Positions 1-11,654 of a DNA stretch of 64,000 bases are shown piece after piece. A program made the position numbers and the translations under genes. Each line of letters begins with the position of its first letter. The stretch's first letter is position 1. A model generated the notes under the pieces. The model was not told the DNA's origin. It saw only the letters and a list, made by a program, of their open reading frames with translations, and searched no databases. This DNA comes from Cerrena zonata (Eukaryota > Basidiomycota > Agaricomycetes > Polyporales > Cerrenaceae), in NCBI GenBank assembly GCA_038087015.1, contig JASBNA010000012.1, positions 558,001 to 622,000 on the forward strand. Direction: 5' to 3'.

Positions 1-275
1 ATTCTGCCCTGTTGACGCGTCAATTGTGAGTGACCATACGCGACTTGTGATACGACCGTACAATAAAACAGACGAGAAATACATACTTCAAACTCTTTCA
101 TGTTGTATTTATGACCGAGAATGTTCTCAATTTCGTACTCCTCCTCTGCCTCTCCCTCGCTTCCACCCTCCACATCATCTGATTCCTCATTCGAGGCCAC
201 CTGTTTCTTGTTGTTCTTGGAAGGCTCATCCATCTCAACATCGCTGTCATCAGCCTGTGTCGGTTTCTTTGCCAT
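1..275 (-). CDS. HP1/Swi6-like chromodomain protein, 5' part only
   Basis: The 5' end of a minus-strand gene that runs off the left edge. Exon 1 (275 to 87) encodes a Lys-rich start, then a strongly acidic stretch, then EYEIENILGHKYN, which matches the opening beta-strand of a chromodomain. A GT-AG intron (86 to 9) follows, and exon 2 begins at position 8. Chromodomains of this class bind methylated lysine on histone H3 in heterochromatin. An acidic N-terminal tail before the chromodomain is usual for HP1/Swi6. The chromoshadow domain would lie outside the window, so another chromodomain protein (for example an Eaf3-like or CDY-like type) cannot be excluded. The start is the only ATG before the acidic segment. 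Confidence 0.7.
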   Translation of the reverse strand, partial: MAKKPTQADDSDVEMDEPSKNNKKQVASNEESDDVEGGSEGEAEEEYEIENILGHKYNMKEFEVCISRLFYCTVVSQVAYGHSQLTRQQGR

Positions 276-602
276 TTATGAGCAATATAGAGTTATGTGA
301 TGTTTAAGAGCAAAGAGTGTGTTGAGCGCGAGGTCCTTGGACGAGTTGGTGAAGGTGCAAACAGGCGCCAACTCTTTGTTGAGACGTGTAGGCGCTGGCA
401 ATGCCCATTAAGCTCACCTTAACATCGTAATTCAGCTGAATTAAATGAGGACACTTAACGAGGATTAACGAAGGCATGGAGAGTTGGGCATTAAGCACTA
501 GGAGTTGTTCAGCGAGACATACCATACAGATATGCGATATTTCGTAGAGAATGGAGCAAGAAAGCATTACAACACAGATGATCAAGACACTATAGTACAA
601 CT

Positions 603-1348
603 TCAATCGCCTCGTCTACGTGACGGACTCGCGCTGCGGCCGCGGCCTTCACGTCCACGACCCTTCTTGTGGCCGGCAGGTGGGGGTCTGACGAACGCGT
701 AGTCACATTGTAACGCCTGTTCCAACAGCTGAGTTCCTGACGCGCCATCAATGGCAGCCTGTGCTTCTGCCATCGTTTCATACTCGACCAGCGCATAACC
801 CTACAATCGCAAAATCAGCTGGTGTTCAGCTAGTCATCATCAGAGATGTAGAGATGGCGTACCTTGACATAACCTGTTCGACGGTCCAGGTTCAGATGCA
901 AGTTTTTGATTTCCCCGTACTCGGCAAACTTATCGGTGACATCCTCTTCTGTTGCCTCTTCGTGAACATTAGTCACCAAAACAATCCAACCCTCGACGGC
1001 TGGTTTTTACCGAGAGGTAATGAGGAGTGAGCTCAATCCGCTGTGAGAGAAGGAACCCGACGTACATCTTGCAGCCCTAGTCTCTGAACCATGCGTGGTT
1101 GATTCCACCCTGTCATATGTTTGTTCAGATGAGAGACCAGTTTCATTCCCTCCTGTTAAGTCGCTGGCTGTGAGCTACGACCATCGGAATGAACAAGAGA
1201 TCTTCTGACCTGCAGCGCTTTGGTGTCCTCTACCCTTGCGGCGGACGACGCCTCCACCTGTGAATTTAGACATTGGTCCATGTGTGTACCGTCCCGAGAG
1301 TGTGCATGAGGACATACCATCATCAATATTCATCTCATCCTCAGACAT
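603..1348 (-). CDS. RBM8A: Exon-junction complex RNA-binding protein Y14 (RBM8A-type)
   Basis: Partner of Mago in the exon junction complex, deposited on spliced mRNA in the nucleus. Joining the minus-strand exons gives a short acidic start ([10 protein letters not shown]), a basic linker, then the family signature [20 protein letters not shown] and a complete RRM with [19 protein letters not shown] and [18 protein letters not shown]. The tail is Gly/Arg/Ser-rich (SPSRRR), as in animal Y14. About four short introns interrupt it. One, with a GTACGT donor, splits the Ser codon of RSVEGW, and another lies inside the RRM after the GYVKG segment. Predicted length is about 170 residues, the usual family size. 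The stop is at 603-605. It is transcribed in the same direction as the chromodomain gene downstream. Confidence 0.93.
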
Positions 1349-2301
1349 GGTGATCGTAGTGCAGTACGAAGTTATTCAATTCTGAACTCTCTGCATTCTC
1401 CTCTCGGTTCGGTTCGATTACAAAGCGGCAATCTCCGCGCCAACTTAGGTTCGACACTCTGTCTTGACTTCAAAATATTGACTTGGTGGTCATCTAACAA
1501 AATGCAATTCTCAAGTCCCCGCCGGAACGATACAGTGATAGATAAAATCTCTGCAAGATCGCGTATAGTCGATTTGCGATACATGGGGCCGAGATGCTAC
1601 CTTACTTTTGTTTATACAGTGTTCCTCTCTCACACTATCCCAGCCTCCTTTGATAAATCTCTCCGAGTGGCTTCTTCGTGTGGGTCGTGGTGCCCATACC
1701 TATCTGGCGAGTTGATTATCTCTTACGTATCATTAAGATCTAAATGTACCCATCCGAACGGGTTGTGCTTTATAATATCTGATAAAAAGCACATACATAG
1801 CTAACTTGATACGAAATCTCCGATGAGATCCTCTGTTCGACGGTATTATGTACAGGAATAAAAGGACACATCTATCATCTCAACGAGACAACTTTTGTGT
1901 GAGAAATAATATTTTTCTTTGTCCTTCATACTTCAAGCAAAACCAAGCAAGTGACCGCCAGTGACTTGCGTGACGTCACACTGGCAACTCCCTATCAGAT
2001 TCACGACTTATGTCTCCTGCTATTCTACGTGTACATGCAACAATACCAAGAAATACAAACTTTCTACCATTGCCTCTCGATGTCTCCAATAAATGCTATT
2101 AATCACATCTGTCTAACGGCTCCTCGGCCGGCCAGGGTACACGCGCACCAGATAGCTTTGAAATATCTACCAGGACGATACAGTAACAACATTCCCATCC
2201 AAACAGTTACGCACGTTACATTTTGACGAAACACGAGAATGCTATCGTACCAGGATATATTGGTCCTTTTAGGGAGATCATCAAATACGCTGCGGTGCAT
2301 A
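1349..2301. other. Intergenic, no gene seen
   Basis: Only short unsupported reading frames. The first part is the likely promoter and 5' leader of the Y14 gene, which reads away to the left. Nothing repeated or RNA-like was recognised. Confidence 0.5.
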
Positions 2302-2727
2302 TTACTCCGACTCCCAAACCAAGACGGACGTGGCGCGGAACTCAGTTTCAAGAGCCGTAGTATCGAATCTTAGTCCCACTCTTGCGACGCTCTCCAGCTC
2401 TAGCTCTTGTTTTGAAATGGGTTGAATAGGCGTCGAGGCGAGATCAGACATCTTTCCGTCTCTTGCAAGACCGGATCGTCTTTTAGGTGTCGATCGCTGT
2501 TCGGGTAACCCAGATTGGAGTTTGGGTGCACAGCTCACAGGGCCAACTAGACAGCGCGGTCTGTTCCCCCGGCTACTTGAAGGCGTATGTATCAACTTTT
2601 GAGATTCACCAAATAGATGATTGGCAAACAAGTCCGCCGGCGATGGCTCTCGCAGTGGTCTACATCTAGACTTTGGGGGCCTGGGTAAGAGACGCGCAGA
2701 GACGAACCACGCCAACCTGATGCGGCG
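2302..2727 (-). CDS. Hypothetical protein exon, unrecognised
   Basis: An open minus-strand frame of about 140 codons without an ATG near its 5' end. If it is real, it is the last exon of a gene or starts at an upstream exon joined at the possible acceptor near 2720. The composition is Pro/Ser/Arg-rich early (PRPPKSRCRPLREPSPADLF), with an amphipathic stretch later (SKQELELESVARVGLRFD). It lies head-to-head with the MYND gene, whose TATA box is about 250 bp away. No family was recognised, and chance openness is possible. Confidence 0.3.
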   Translation of the reverse strand, partial: RRIRLAWFVSARLLPRPPKSRCRPLREPSPADLFANHLFGESQKLIHTPSSSRGNRPRCLVGPVSCAPKLQSGLPEQRSTPKRRSGLARDGKMSDLASTPIQPISKQELELESVARVGLRFDTTALETEFRATSVLVWESE

Positions 2728-2982
2728 TCACCTCCATCTCTTGGTCACTTTTCCACCCTCTGCCACGAAATGGCTCTACGCGAGATACATCAAAAATTAA
2801 ACACTAACGGGTCTGTGCCTGGGGTTACGTCTTCCCTCACTCCAAACTCATCGGACTACCACGCGGTGACTCGATAGGCTTTCAGACTTCTCAGATGAAC
2901 TTGACTACTTACCTCACGCCGCCATTTCCTACGCCAAAATCGGGTCACGACATACAGATACGAGCGCTGTCTCATTTATTCA

Positions 2983-2990
2983 TATATAAG
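2983..2990 (+). promoter_or_regulatory. TATA box of the MYND-finger gene
   Basis: TATATAAG about 95 bp upstream of the ATG at 3083, a usual distance for a fungal core promoter. Confidence 0.5.
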
Positions 2991-3082
2991 CAGACTCAAT
3001 GACTGACATTCATACTCAACACAGTCAACACATCCATTCCAACGCTTTCATTTCCCACAACAAACATCCTCACTTTCTCGCA

Positions 3083-3798
3083 ATGAACTCCAACCCCGTC
3101 ATCAACCACCCTTGCACATTGTGCTGCCGACCCACCTCGATGTGGTGCAGTCGTTGCCAAAATGCCTGGTACTGCTCTCCCGAGCACCTCCAAAGTGTAC
3201 GTTTTTGCCACTCGTTCTGATGCGTAGTACTAACTTTTGATCTACAGGATTGGCAACGCCACCGTCGGGAATGTATCCCAGCCACTTCCACCCAGCAAAT
3301 GATTGCCACTCCCCCGCCCGCCCAGGAGCAGTTAATTACCGTTTCTGCCATCCTGTTTATGCCCGACGAAGGTTAGCCGACACACGCGTTGTTCTAATTA
3401 TTTGCAAACCCCCACACTAACGTTCGCTACCCACAGAACGGTCCCGTATCGTCCCTATTCAGTGCAGACCTCCTGGTCCCGGTGCACAAAATGCTTGTCC
3501 CATTCCTCTCATTCAGGAATACTTCACTGAGGGACCCCCAAGCACTATTGTCCTCACTACGGGCCTCAATGGCGAGCCCTTGAGGTTCCCTTTGCACATT
3601 TTTTACTGCCCAACGGCATTGCAACGTGGAGCGCCGGTTAACCGAGGGATTTATCGCATTACTTCCGGGGCGGCTGCCAGGCCTTGGTGTGGCCCTGTTG
3701 TCGTGTTCAAATTTAACGGCAGCCGTCGACAAGGTTATTCGGACGCAGGAGGGAATGATCTTCCCGCACTGTCCGCTTATTTCCTTGCTTTCAAGTAA
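3083..3798 (+). CDS. MYND-type zinc-finger protein
   Basis: Three exons (3083-3196, 3248-3371, 3437-3798) give about 200 residues. The N-terminal 45 residues form a MYND finger: CTLCC, then WCSRCQNAWYCS, then EHLQSDWQRHRREC. This is the C-x2-C, C-x2-C, Y-C, H-x3-C spacing of the family, and it is split by the first intron. MYND fingers bind Pro-rich peptides. The C-terminal 150 residues show no catalytic motif that I recognise. Many small mushroom proteins combine one MYND finger with a lineage-specific tail, so a protein-interaction role is an inference only. The second intron splits a Glu codon in phase 1 and preserves the frame to TAA. Confidence 0.8.
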
Positions 3799-4833
3799 TC
3801 TAGATTGTTTCTAGAAGGTAAGCATTTACGCACCCCCCTCGTGCATTTGACTCATCACCAAGTAATTTACTTCTCAGGGCTTCATATGAACCATAGAGCA
3901 ACATATGGACGCTTATTCTCATCTGCATATTCTCATCTTCTTGTGTCTGTAACATATCTATTCAGTCGGGCCCCTATATCTCTATGTATATCGCGTTTTG
4001 TTATGTATTCACCCAGTCATAGAGTGTGATAGCGCGACTTCCACAGTTGAGCTATCTACACAGTCTCCCTACTTATTTGAGACCCCAACCTATTGTATTA
4101 CGTACAAACCCTGAATGTCACTCTAAAGGACTTTTTGCTATATCGATCTCGATCTGGGACGCACCATGACTGCTCGGATGGCTTCTATGGCGTGCGTCAT
4201 AATGAATTGGATTTACAACGACAGCTCCGTCTCGGACACTTGCACACACCCACACGTCATGAAGGCAATCAGAAATATACGTACAACGTGTTCGAAGTCA
4301 GTTGCGAGTCCAACTCACTCGTACTCTATGTGACTCCCACAGCGTGATCTGGGAACCTGATTGAAGCCTGGATCAGTTCGCGCTTTTGGTGGGTCTCAAG
4401 GACCGTGCATTGTATTGCGGCGTATGTCAGCATGTGTGATCCCAAGTTTACTGGCCATGCAGCTACAAAGCCCGAGGCCCCTCCCATCAGATAGGTATAT
4501 ACCAGTTACTTACGATCAAGGAGTTAACACTGGTTGGTTCATTTGAAATCGAGATGTGATTTGAGTGAGGACACCATACACTGCATAAGAAATCACTTCA
4601 CTTACAAGTCGTAGCCTGAAGCTAAGCGTAAGAAAACATGCTGTTTCTCTTGGTAAGAGAGCGTAATACCAAGGGATTCTCCAAGGGGTGGAAGCGAGAG
4701 CAGCGTACAGCATTGAGGGCGATCCTTCTTCACCGGCCCGGAAACTCCGACGAGTACCCGATCCAATCTCGCGAAGTGAAACTCGAAAAGGTGCATTTAC
4801 ATCGGGCGTCTACAAGCTATACTCGAACTTACC
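3799..4833. other. Intergenic, one unexplained open frame
   Basis: 3' flank of the MYND gene and upstream region of RRP4. A plus-strand frame at 4093-4347 ends in FEVSCESNSLVLYVTPTA, but has no recognisable relatives or flanking exons. Otherwise nothing was seen. Confidence 0.4.
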
Positions 4834-6124
4834 ATGATCACTTTCAGCTCTTTCCCCGCTCCCTCGAATGACAACTATAGGTCCAGCGTAACATATCCTA
4901 CAGGACTAGATAAAGACGAAGAATTTGACTTTGATCTTGACAATGATGATTTCACGTCGTCGGGAAGAAAGCTTACATGTCCTGGTGAAGCTCTGACTTC
5001 ATCACAGGCTTTCATGCGGTGAGTTAATTGACACGCGGGAAATGTAGGCTAATAAAGTTGTTTCATTCGTCCGTTAGTGGTCACGGTACATATGTTGATA
5101 ACGAAGAAGTGATAGCATCTGTCGCTGGCATTGTTGAACGGGTCAACAAGCTGATCTCAGTGCGGGCTATCCGGACAAGGTCAGTGGGAGGTTAGTGTTT
5201 TGCGCGTCGTGTGAAGTTAATTTTTTTCTAGGTACAATCCCGAAGTCGGTGATCTGATTGTAGGTAGGATTACAGAGGTAATACTCACCCTTAGTCTCAC
5301 GATTTCATCTCACTCATGTCTCAACATAGGTCCAACCTCGTAGATGGAAAGTCGACGCAAATTCGCGGCAAGACGCCGTGCTCATGTTGTCCTCCGTCAA
5401 TCTGCCTGGCGGTGTCCAAGTATGGCAACCGAATTTTAGTACTTTTCCCATTCTCACACTTTTTGTCTAGAGACGAAAATTAGAAAGTGACGAACTGCAG
5501 ATGCGAACTTTTTTCGAGGAAGGTGATCTTCTCGTTGCCGAAGTACAGGCTTTCTTTGCCGATGGTGCTATGTCGTTACATACACGTTCACTAAAGTATG
5601 GCAAGGTGGGGGCGCGTCTCACTGCATGCTGCTCAACTTCGTAGCTGAATTGCTTGTTTTAACCCTTAGCTACGGAATGGACAATTAGTCACAGTGCCTC
5701 CTGCACTCATCAGGAGACTGAAATCCCATTTCCTGGCCTTGCCTTGTGGTGTTGATCTCATCCTTGGTCTGAACGGTTACATCTGGGTAAGTAAACACGT
5801 GAAAGAAAGCGAACAAGAGGGAGAAGAGGGATTTGATGCAGAAGCAGTGTACTCCAATCGCAATGATGTGAGTAGGATCAACTAGATCATACTCCCAACA
5901 AACCTGCTAAACATTTGGGTAAGGACATTGATGACGCTACACGCAGCGCAGTGTCTCGTGTGAGCAATATCATACGAATGCTCGCAGCCCATTTCGTCCC
6001 GTTAACAGATACTATTCTCTTGAACGCCTATGAGTGGGCCGTGGACCAAGATGGATCGATCAGGGATTTGTTACAGGAGGATGCTGGTGAGGCACTCGTG
6101 GCTGCTATCAGCGCTCAGCTGTAG
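4834..6124 (+). CDS. RRP4: Exosome complex cap subunit Rrp4 (EXOSC2)
   Basis: RNA-binding cap subunit of the nuclear and cytoplasmic RNA exosome. Seven exons (4834-5018, 5078-5179, 5232-5277, 5330-5419, 5471-5605, 5670-5867, 5924-6124) join in frame to 318 residues, the usual length. Visible family blocks are the N-terminal GHGTY segment, then [37 protein letters not shown] and [11 protein letters not shown] of the S1 domain. A KH-like region carries [20 protein letters not shown], whose GLNGYIWV is the Rrp4 hallmark. The last intron has a poor local context, but its acceptor at 5923 restores the frame. Rrp4 is essential in fungi and the gene shows no lesion. Confidence 0.95.
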
Positions 6125-7155
6125 CCCATGATAGATTTGTTCTCGCTATGTTCTGATGTGTTGTCATCAAAAGTACGAATACATAAATGTCTTTGTATCC
6201 CTGTACTTCTTGATCGGTGGTGAAAACCCTCTGCCTTCATTGTTTTGAGTGATTTCGCGCGAGGCCGGCTTCGATCGCTTAGATGGTTGGAGTTTCCGAT
6301 CATTTCCTCGTCAGTTCCGATGCCGGACATTTCAATCAAGAGTACAGCATATCGAAAAATAACCTCTATTTGACTAGAGACCACGAGTCTGGTGTACTTA
6401 AGTCGCAAATGATGACATGCTTATAGTCCGGCTCCCGTATTAATTTTAGGGAAGAAGTTCAGCCTACCTGGGTTGTGCATGTCGCGAATGTAAAATCAGA
6501 ACTTGATGTCAATTCTGAAACTCAAGACAAGGTATACCTATGCTCTCGCACACTGGTACATGAGTTGTGGCCCCTACACGAGTTCATCAAACTTCTCAAC
6601 ATGCTTCATACCAACCAAGTGAACTGAGTCCCATCGGCAATCTATTCGTTGTTTTGAGCCACGTACCTGATCAACCGTAGAGGTATAATAAGAGATAATG
6701 AGATGAGTTTACATCATAAACAATATAGAGGTTTAAGTGTGTGCTGTGCTAAAAGGTACGTTCCGGCCTCTGGCGATCAATGAGGGACATTGTGTACACA
6801 AGTGACCCGTCGACATATAACCATTTTCGAATAGTACTTCGTTCATACCTTCGCTACGTGACAAGATGACGGATCATATACACTATAAATGTGGATTCAA
6901 TCGGCCCGACAAGCCACTGCACCATGAAATGAACTCAAGGAACAAGAAGTGCTAGGCCGACAAGCGCAATTCGCATCGGTAGCATACATCTGGAGCCTGA
7001 ACATGATAATACGACTTACATAAAGAACATGTCACAGAAAGCTGTGGATCAGAGAGCTACAATCACAGATTGTCGCGAGCATCAGCGCCTGCTCGTGATA
7101 GATGTGTTCAACGTATACACACGCCGACAGTAGAAATGAAATAAAGTTTGTTATT
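6125..7155. other. Intergenic, no gene seen
   Basis: Between the convergent ends of RRP4 and the acidic-tailed gene. Only short frames overlapping the RRP4 3' end are open. No repeat or RNA gene was recognised. Confidence 0.5.
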
Positions 7156-7869
7156 TCATTCCTCTTCCTCTTCTTCGGAAGTACTGGTACCATCATTATC
7201 GTTGTCTTCGGTATCTTCAGCCTCGCCTTCATCTTCCTCGTCTGTAGGCTCCGGTGGGCCAGCTTGCGGTTCCTGTGGAAGAGCGGCAGGCGGATGGTTT
7301 GTCGCGGTACCACTCGCCATTTTACGAGCCTGAGCAGCTTTCTCAGCTTCCTCGCGTTCTTTGTCGACCGGGAGTAATAAGTCTAAAGCGAGCTCTTTCC
7401 ATCGCATTGAACCATTAACACCTCCGCCGGCAAAGCCCATATCTTCGAACAGAGCTCTAGAAGCTGGATCATATGGTATTCGTGGCCTGTTTGCCGGATG
7501 TTTCGGATTAAAAGGGTTTCCGTATGGATATGAAGGGTGCATCCTCGAGGGAAGAACTGAGATGATGGCGTGAAATGTCCGCGTTTGGATCATTAATGTA
7601 CACACATACCTTCTGTTTCCTCAGGATTGGGTGGTCTCATGTGCAGAGGAATATCAACTGCTAGGACGCGCGTTAACCGTGTGCTTCTGTTATATCATTA
7701 TGACCGTACCATTGTCAATGTTCATTTGAAAATCTAGATACTCGGAGGTCCCAATAGTGTCGAGAACCTCCAACTCATGATCGGTCATGTGTAAATAGCA
7801 GAATGTTAGATCCTATAAAAAGTTGAGCGGTTGGTTAAATGCAGTACGGACGTATTTGTATACCGTCAT
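7156..7869 (-). CDS. Conserved-looking protein with acidic C-terminal tail, function unknown
   Basis: Four exons can be joined. The starting ATG-ACG lies on a 6-nt exon at 7869-7864, though translation could instead begin at the Met in LHMTDHELEVL. The protein then reads DTIGTSEYLDFQMNIDN, VDIPLHMRPPNPEETEVLPS, a Pro/Asn-rich PYGNPFNPKHPANRPRIPYD segment, and RWKELALDLLLPVDKERE leading into a charged helix. The last 45 residues are almost all Glu, Asp, Ser and Thr. Such tails are common in nuclear chromatin or chaperone-associated proteins. I do not recognise the family, and a subunit of a nuclear complex is only a guess. The tight clustering of conserved-type motifs around the introns argues it is a real gene. 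Confidence 0.6.
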
Positions 7870-8386
7870 ATTTCTTTAGCGAGCAGTTGAGTTAGTACCG
7901 TAGCACTAAAGTCAAAGGAAGAGGCACTCCAAGTCGCGTCCGACGTTTGGCGTGAACAACCGTGGGAAGTTATGAGACAGCAGGCGCCCATATAGAAAAC
8001 CAAGTTCATTCTCAGTTCGCAGTCTCTTTGAACTTGTTGTTTGAACATAGCCTGGAGATTCCGGCGAGGTCGCTTTCTGATTGTAACTCTACTGATGAGA
8101 ATACTATACTGCGTGTATTCCAGCTGAGTAAGTTTAGCCCTAATACCAGCGGAACTCATTCATGCGCGTGAATGTTGGCTAATTTGATAATGGTTATGAT
8201 CGTCACAGCCAAGTTTGTAACGCGTAATATTAAGATTACTGTAATATAGTGCATTTCTATTGCATCTAGTTCGGTGAGTTTGCAATACAGTTCTGCGCAA
8301 TCCGTGTATGAAAATATCTAAGGAATATCCAAGGCTGATAAATTGTTTCATGCCCCGTTCCGTAGTCATTGCCAGTACCAACTATC
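7870..8386. other. Divergent intergenic region
   Basis: Shared upstream region between the acidic-tailed gene (left-reading) and the TFIIIC gene (right-reading). No clear TATA box and no other gene. Confidence 0.4.
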
Positions 8387-11300
8387 ATGAATGAGCCTAT
8401 CATTCGTACATCTTTGTCGCTACCTGGCGAAGCACCCTTCCCATCTGCAAATACCATTCAGTGGACCGAAGATGGACAGCTTATTGTGGTAACCAAAAAT
8501 AAAATATTCATATTGGTAACTCCTCACTTGAGCCAATAAAACTTCCGCTAACTTTTCTCAAGTCGCCGGCCTCGGGAATCCAGACAGACCCAACCGCGCT
8601 GGTGAAACAAGAGATTCCTGACGGAATCGTCTCAGATCGATATAATGTTGTACAATGGGTACGAACTATTGTCGAGTGGGAAACAATTGGTGAATTACGT
8701 CAGTGGCCAGTTGAAAATCAAGGTAGCTTGAAATAAACTCTGACACGGGCTATACTAACAGGGTGTAGATTGGGGCTCCGTGAGCTTAGGCTCTCTCGAC
8801 CCTGGCTTCCGAAGCGTTACATGTTCTCCGAGTAATCTCGGCATCTACTCGAGGTTTGATGTTTTTACACGTCTCAGAAATGTGCTTATACCAATTGACT
8901 CGTTTATTTTGGAAGTTGTGTTTATGCTGTACTTACCTCGGCATTGCAAGTGTCGGTGTGGGGTCCTGTTAAGAACCAACTGACCGGGAAATGGATTAAG
9001 GTTTATTTCTCAACGATCTCTAACAAACTTCGTGCTCAAAGCTGTATCTTGTTAGATTGCAGATTTGAGTGATATTGGATTCAATCCGGCACCAACTGTG
9101 CCCAATCCAGCATTGTTCAAGATACTCCAAGCTCAAGTAGCATGTGCGTTAATTTACTCTCTTAATTTAACAAGAAATCTTACTTTAGCTAATGTCAATG
9201 CTGACACGTCTAGCAACATCATGGTCTACCCAAGCTGACTTCCTATTGTCTCCGATGCCAGTCGTAGATGCTTCGCTTTTGGCAGTCGGTAGCCGAGCAG
9301 GCGTGGTGTCTTTTGTCAGGTACATGCATCGCCATAACGGGAAACTTAAGGAACATGAATCTATCTTGCAATCCGTTTGACAGGTTTATCGGTAACACCA
9401 ACGAAAATATGCTGCGGCACGTCACCTCCCTATCTGTTGGCGATAGATGGATTGTTCAACTTGCTTGGTCTACATGGACATCTTCACAACCCGGCCACTG
9501 TGGGTTTATTGGCTACTTCGGCGACTATAGCTGACCGTGTTTTGTCCAAGGTCGGGCATATGTGGCCTGTTGCACCTCTGACCGGCATGTCAAGATTGTG
9601 GAGGTTACGCAAGTCCTTCAACAACAGCCCTCACCATTTTCCGCAAGTTTCGGAATCGCCGTTGAATGCAAACTCCTTGGAGATCCGTCTTTCCCCCAAT
9701 TACCTAAAGTTATCACATCTATGAAATGGATCCAGGCGCAGCGGGACACGGTTTGTTTCTGTCTTTTCACCTCCGGTTTCCATTACTCATCCCACAGCTG
9801 ATAGCCTATACTTGTCTTCGGAACTTCGGGGGAGATCCATATTTGGACTTATGAAGCAGATTCGAGTGCTCTGAGCGGCTGCCATACCATCGCCTTACAA
9901 ACTCAGAGCATCTCAGCGGGTGCAACCTGTTTCGCGCCGATGTCTGGTATCACGTACAACCGACATTATGACACACTGATTATCTCTCTAACAGACGGTT
10001 CTTTTCACCTGGTCTCTCATTTATCTACCGGTCCTGTGTTGGGCAATCTGACCGCCGAAGCAGATTTCACTGCGGGAACTATTTCCGCCAACGCACGATC
10101 GGTCTTCTTCAGGCTTGAGGACAGTAATGTAGGCAGGGTGGACGTAAATCGGATCGACGGCATGACCAGCTACGATGATGGATCGACCTATGCTTGGATA
10201 CATGAGTGAGTAACAAACAGGTTTTGGCGTACTTCTCTTCCTGATTGTTACCAGGCATACCCGCCCTACAGACTTTGACTACAAGCATGACGCGAAACAT
10301 GTCTCTTCCTTCGTGGTTGCTGAGCTTTGGCAGGAGGCAACGGATGAGTCGGTCTTGACCGGCTTAGAACACCTCACGTCATCTATCAAAGTTTGTATGT
10401 CACCCTGATCGTCCTCTGACCCTGCCTGCCACTCACGTCGTCGCAGCAACTAGCAAGACACCTCTAGCCCATCTTCGTCCTTTTCTATTTCGTCTCGATG
10501 ACCCTGAGACGATCATCCGCATCCGGGACCGATTGTTGCACATCCTATCACGACCGTCGGCAGAGGTTTCAAACCTGGGGCTCAGCTTTTCTTTATCTTT
10601 ATATACCGGCGAGCTGTCTACTCAAGTGCGAGATGAGTTCACTCGAAGTCTTAGGATCCATCTGTTTGGATGGGATAGCGTATTCAGACTTCGTGTGAAG
10701 TTATTAGTGGCAACATTCTGTAAAGTTGGTATAATTCCTCTATACAGATCGTCTGTCTAGGTTAACGGATATTCCCACAGAGCCGCGTGATACCTGAGGT
10801 GCAGGGTCAACTCGATGCAATCATAGCCTCCGTTGCTACCGCTATACGCTTCAGGGTTCTCCTTGTGATACTACGACACATCCAGGCGATGCTTTCACAT
10901 ATCTCTGGTATGCACTTTCAATCTGTGTTATTCAGGGTTTAAAAATCCTATTCCCGAATATAGAGAGGGAAATTCTATTTGTGCTTCGTTGCATTGTACA
11001 GGCGCTGACCATCCCAGAACTTGCAAATGATGCTCAACAAATATTGACAACATTAAAGAGTGCTGTACCGAACACAAACCTAGATGCGCTCAACCCGAGT
11101 GAGCCATGCCCGGCATGTCATGCACTAGTACCATTCACCGACCCGAATCTCGCTACATGCTCAAACGGTCACAAGTGGCGTAAGTGAAATTCTATCCTGT
11201 GGCCGATTCGATCTTCGTTACTCAACTTCAGTCTAGAACGTTGTAGCATCACATCTTTCATTCTTTCCACTCCCATGGTACGAACTTGCCTTGGATGCAG

Positions 11301-11445
11301 TCGTAAAGCATACTTGTCGTCCAGACAGAGTGTTGTACCTGCAAGCGGATTACACAATGCAGGATCAAACTGGCTCGTCGAAGACCTTCTTGATGCTGTT
11401 CGGCGGTGCCTGTATTGTGGAAACAACTTTGTGACACTGGTATGA
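8387..11445 (+). CDS. TFIIIC 90-kDa-type subunit (Sfc9-like) with C-terminal zinc fingers
   Basis: Subunit of TFIIIC, which recognises tRNA and 5S gene promoters for RNA polymerase III. About a dozen exons. Early blocks are NTIQWTEDGQLIVVTKNKIF, DWGSVSLGSLDPGFRSVTCS, then SSCVYAVLTSALQVSVWGPV and CTSDRHVKIVEV, resembling the WD-like N-terminal region of the family. The C-terminal 110 residues hold three Cys pairs: PCPACHALVPF with CSNGHKW (11,107-11,180), MVRTCLGCSRKA (about 11,275-11,310) and RRCLYCGNNF (about 11,400-11,430). That is the zf-TFIIIC arrangement. The intron at about 8851-8905 uses an acceptor after GGAAG, and the one at about 9500-9550 uses an acceptor after TCCAAG. Both were chosen because they alone keep the frame. 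Family call is firm; exact exon set is less so. Confidence 0.8.
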
Positions 11446-11654
11446 TCGAACACGACGATCATCTCCTTTATGGGGGTACCGGGTAACAGAAGTGTGCATG
11501 CGGACACATTGCGCCTCATTGTTAGGGTCTTTTGGAGATAACGAACTAGGTATTTGCAATTTTGATACAAAGCATGTTGGATGTTTGTACAGTGGGTGCT
11601 AATACATGACAGCGGTGTAAAGCATTCCGAGTATTATGATGATAGAGAATATGA

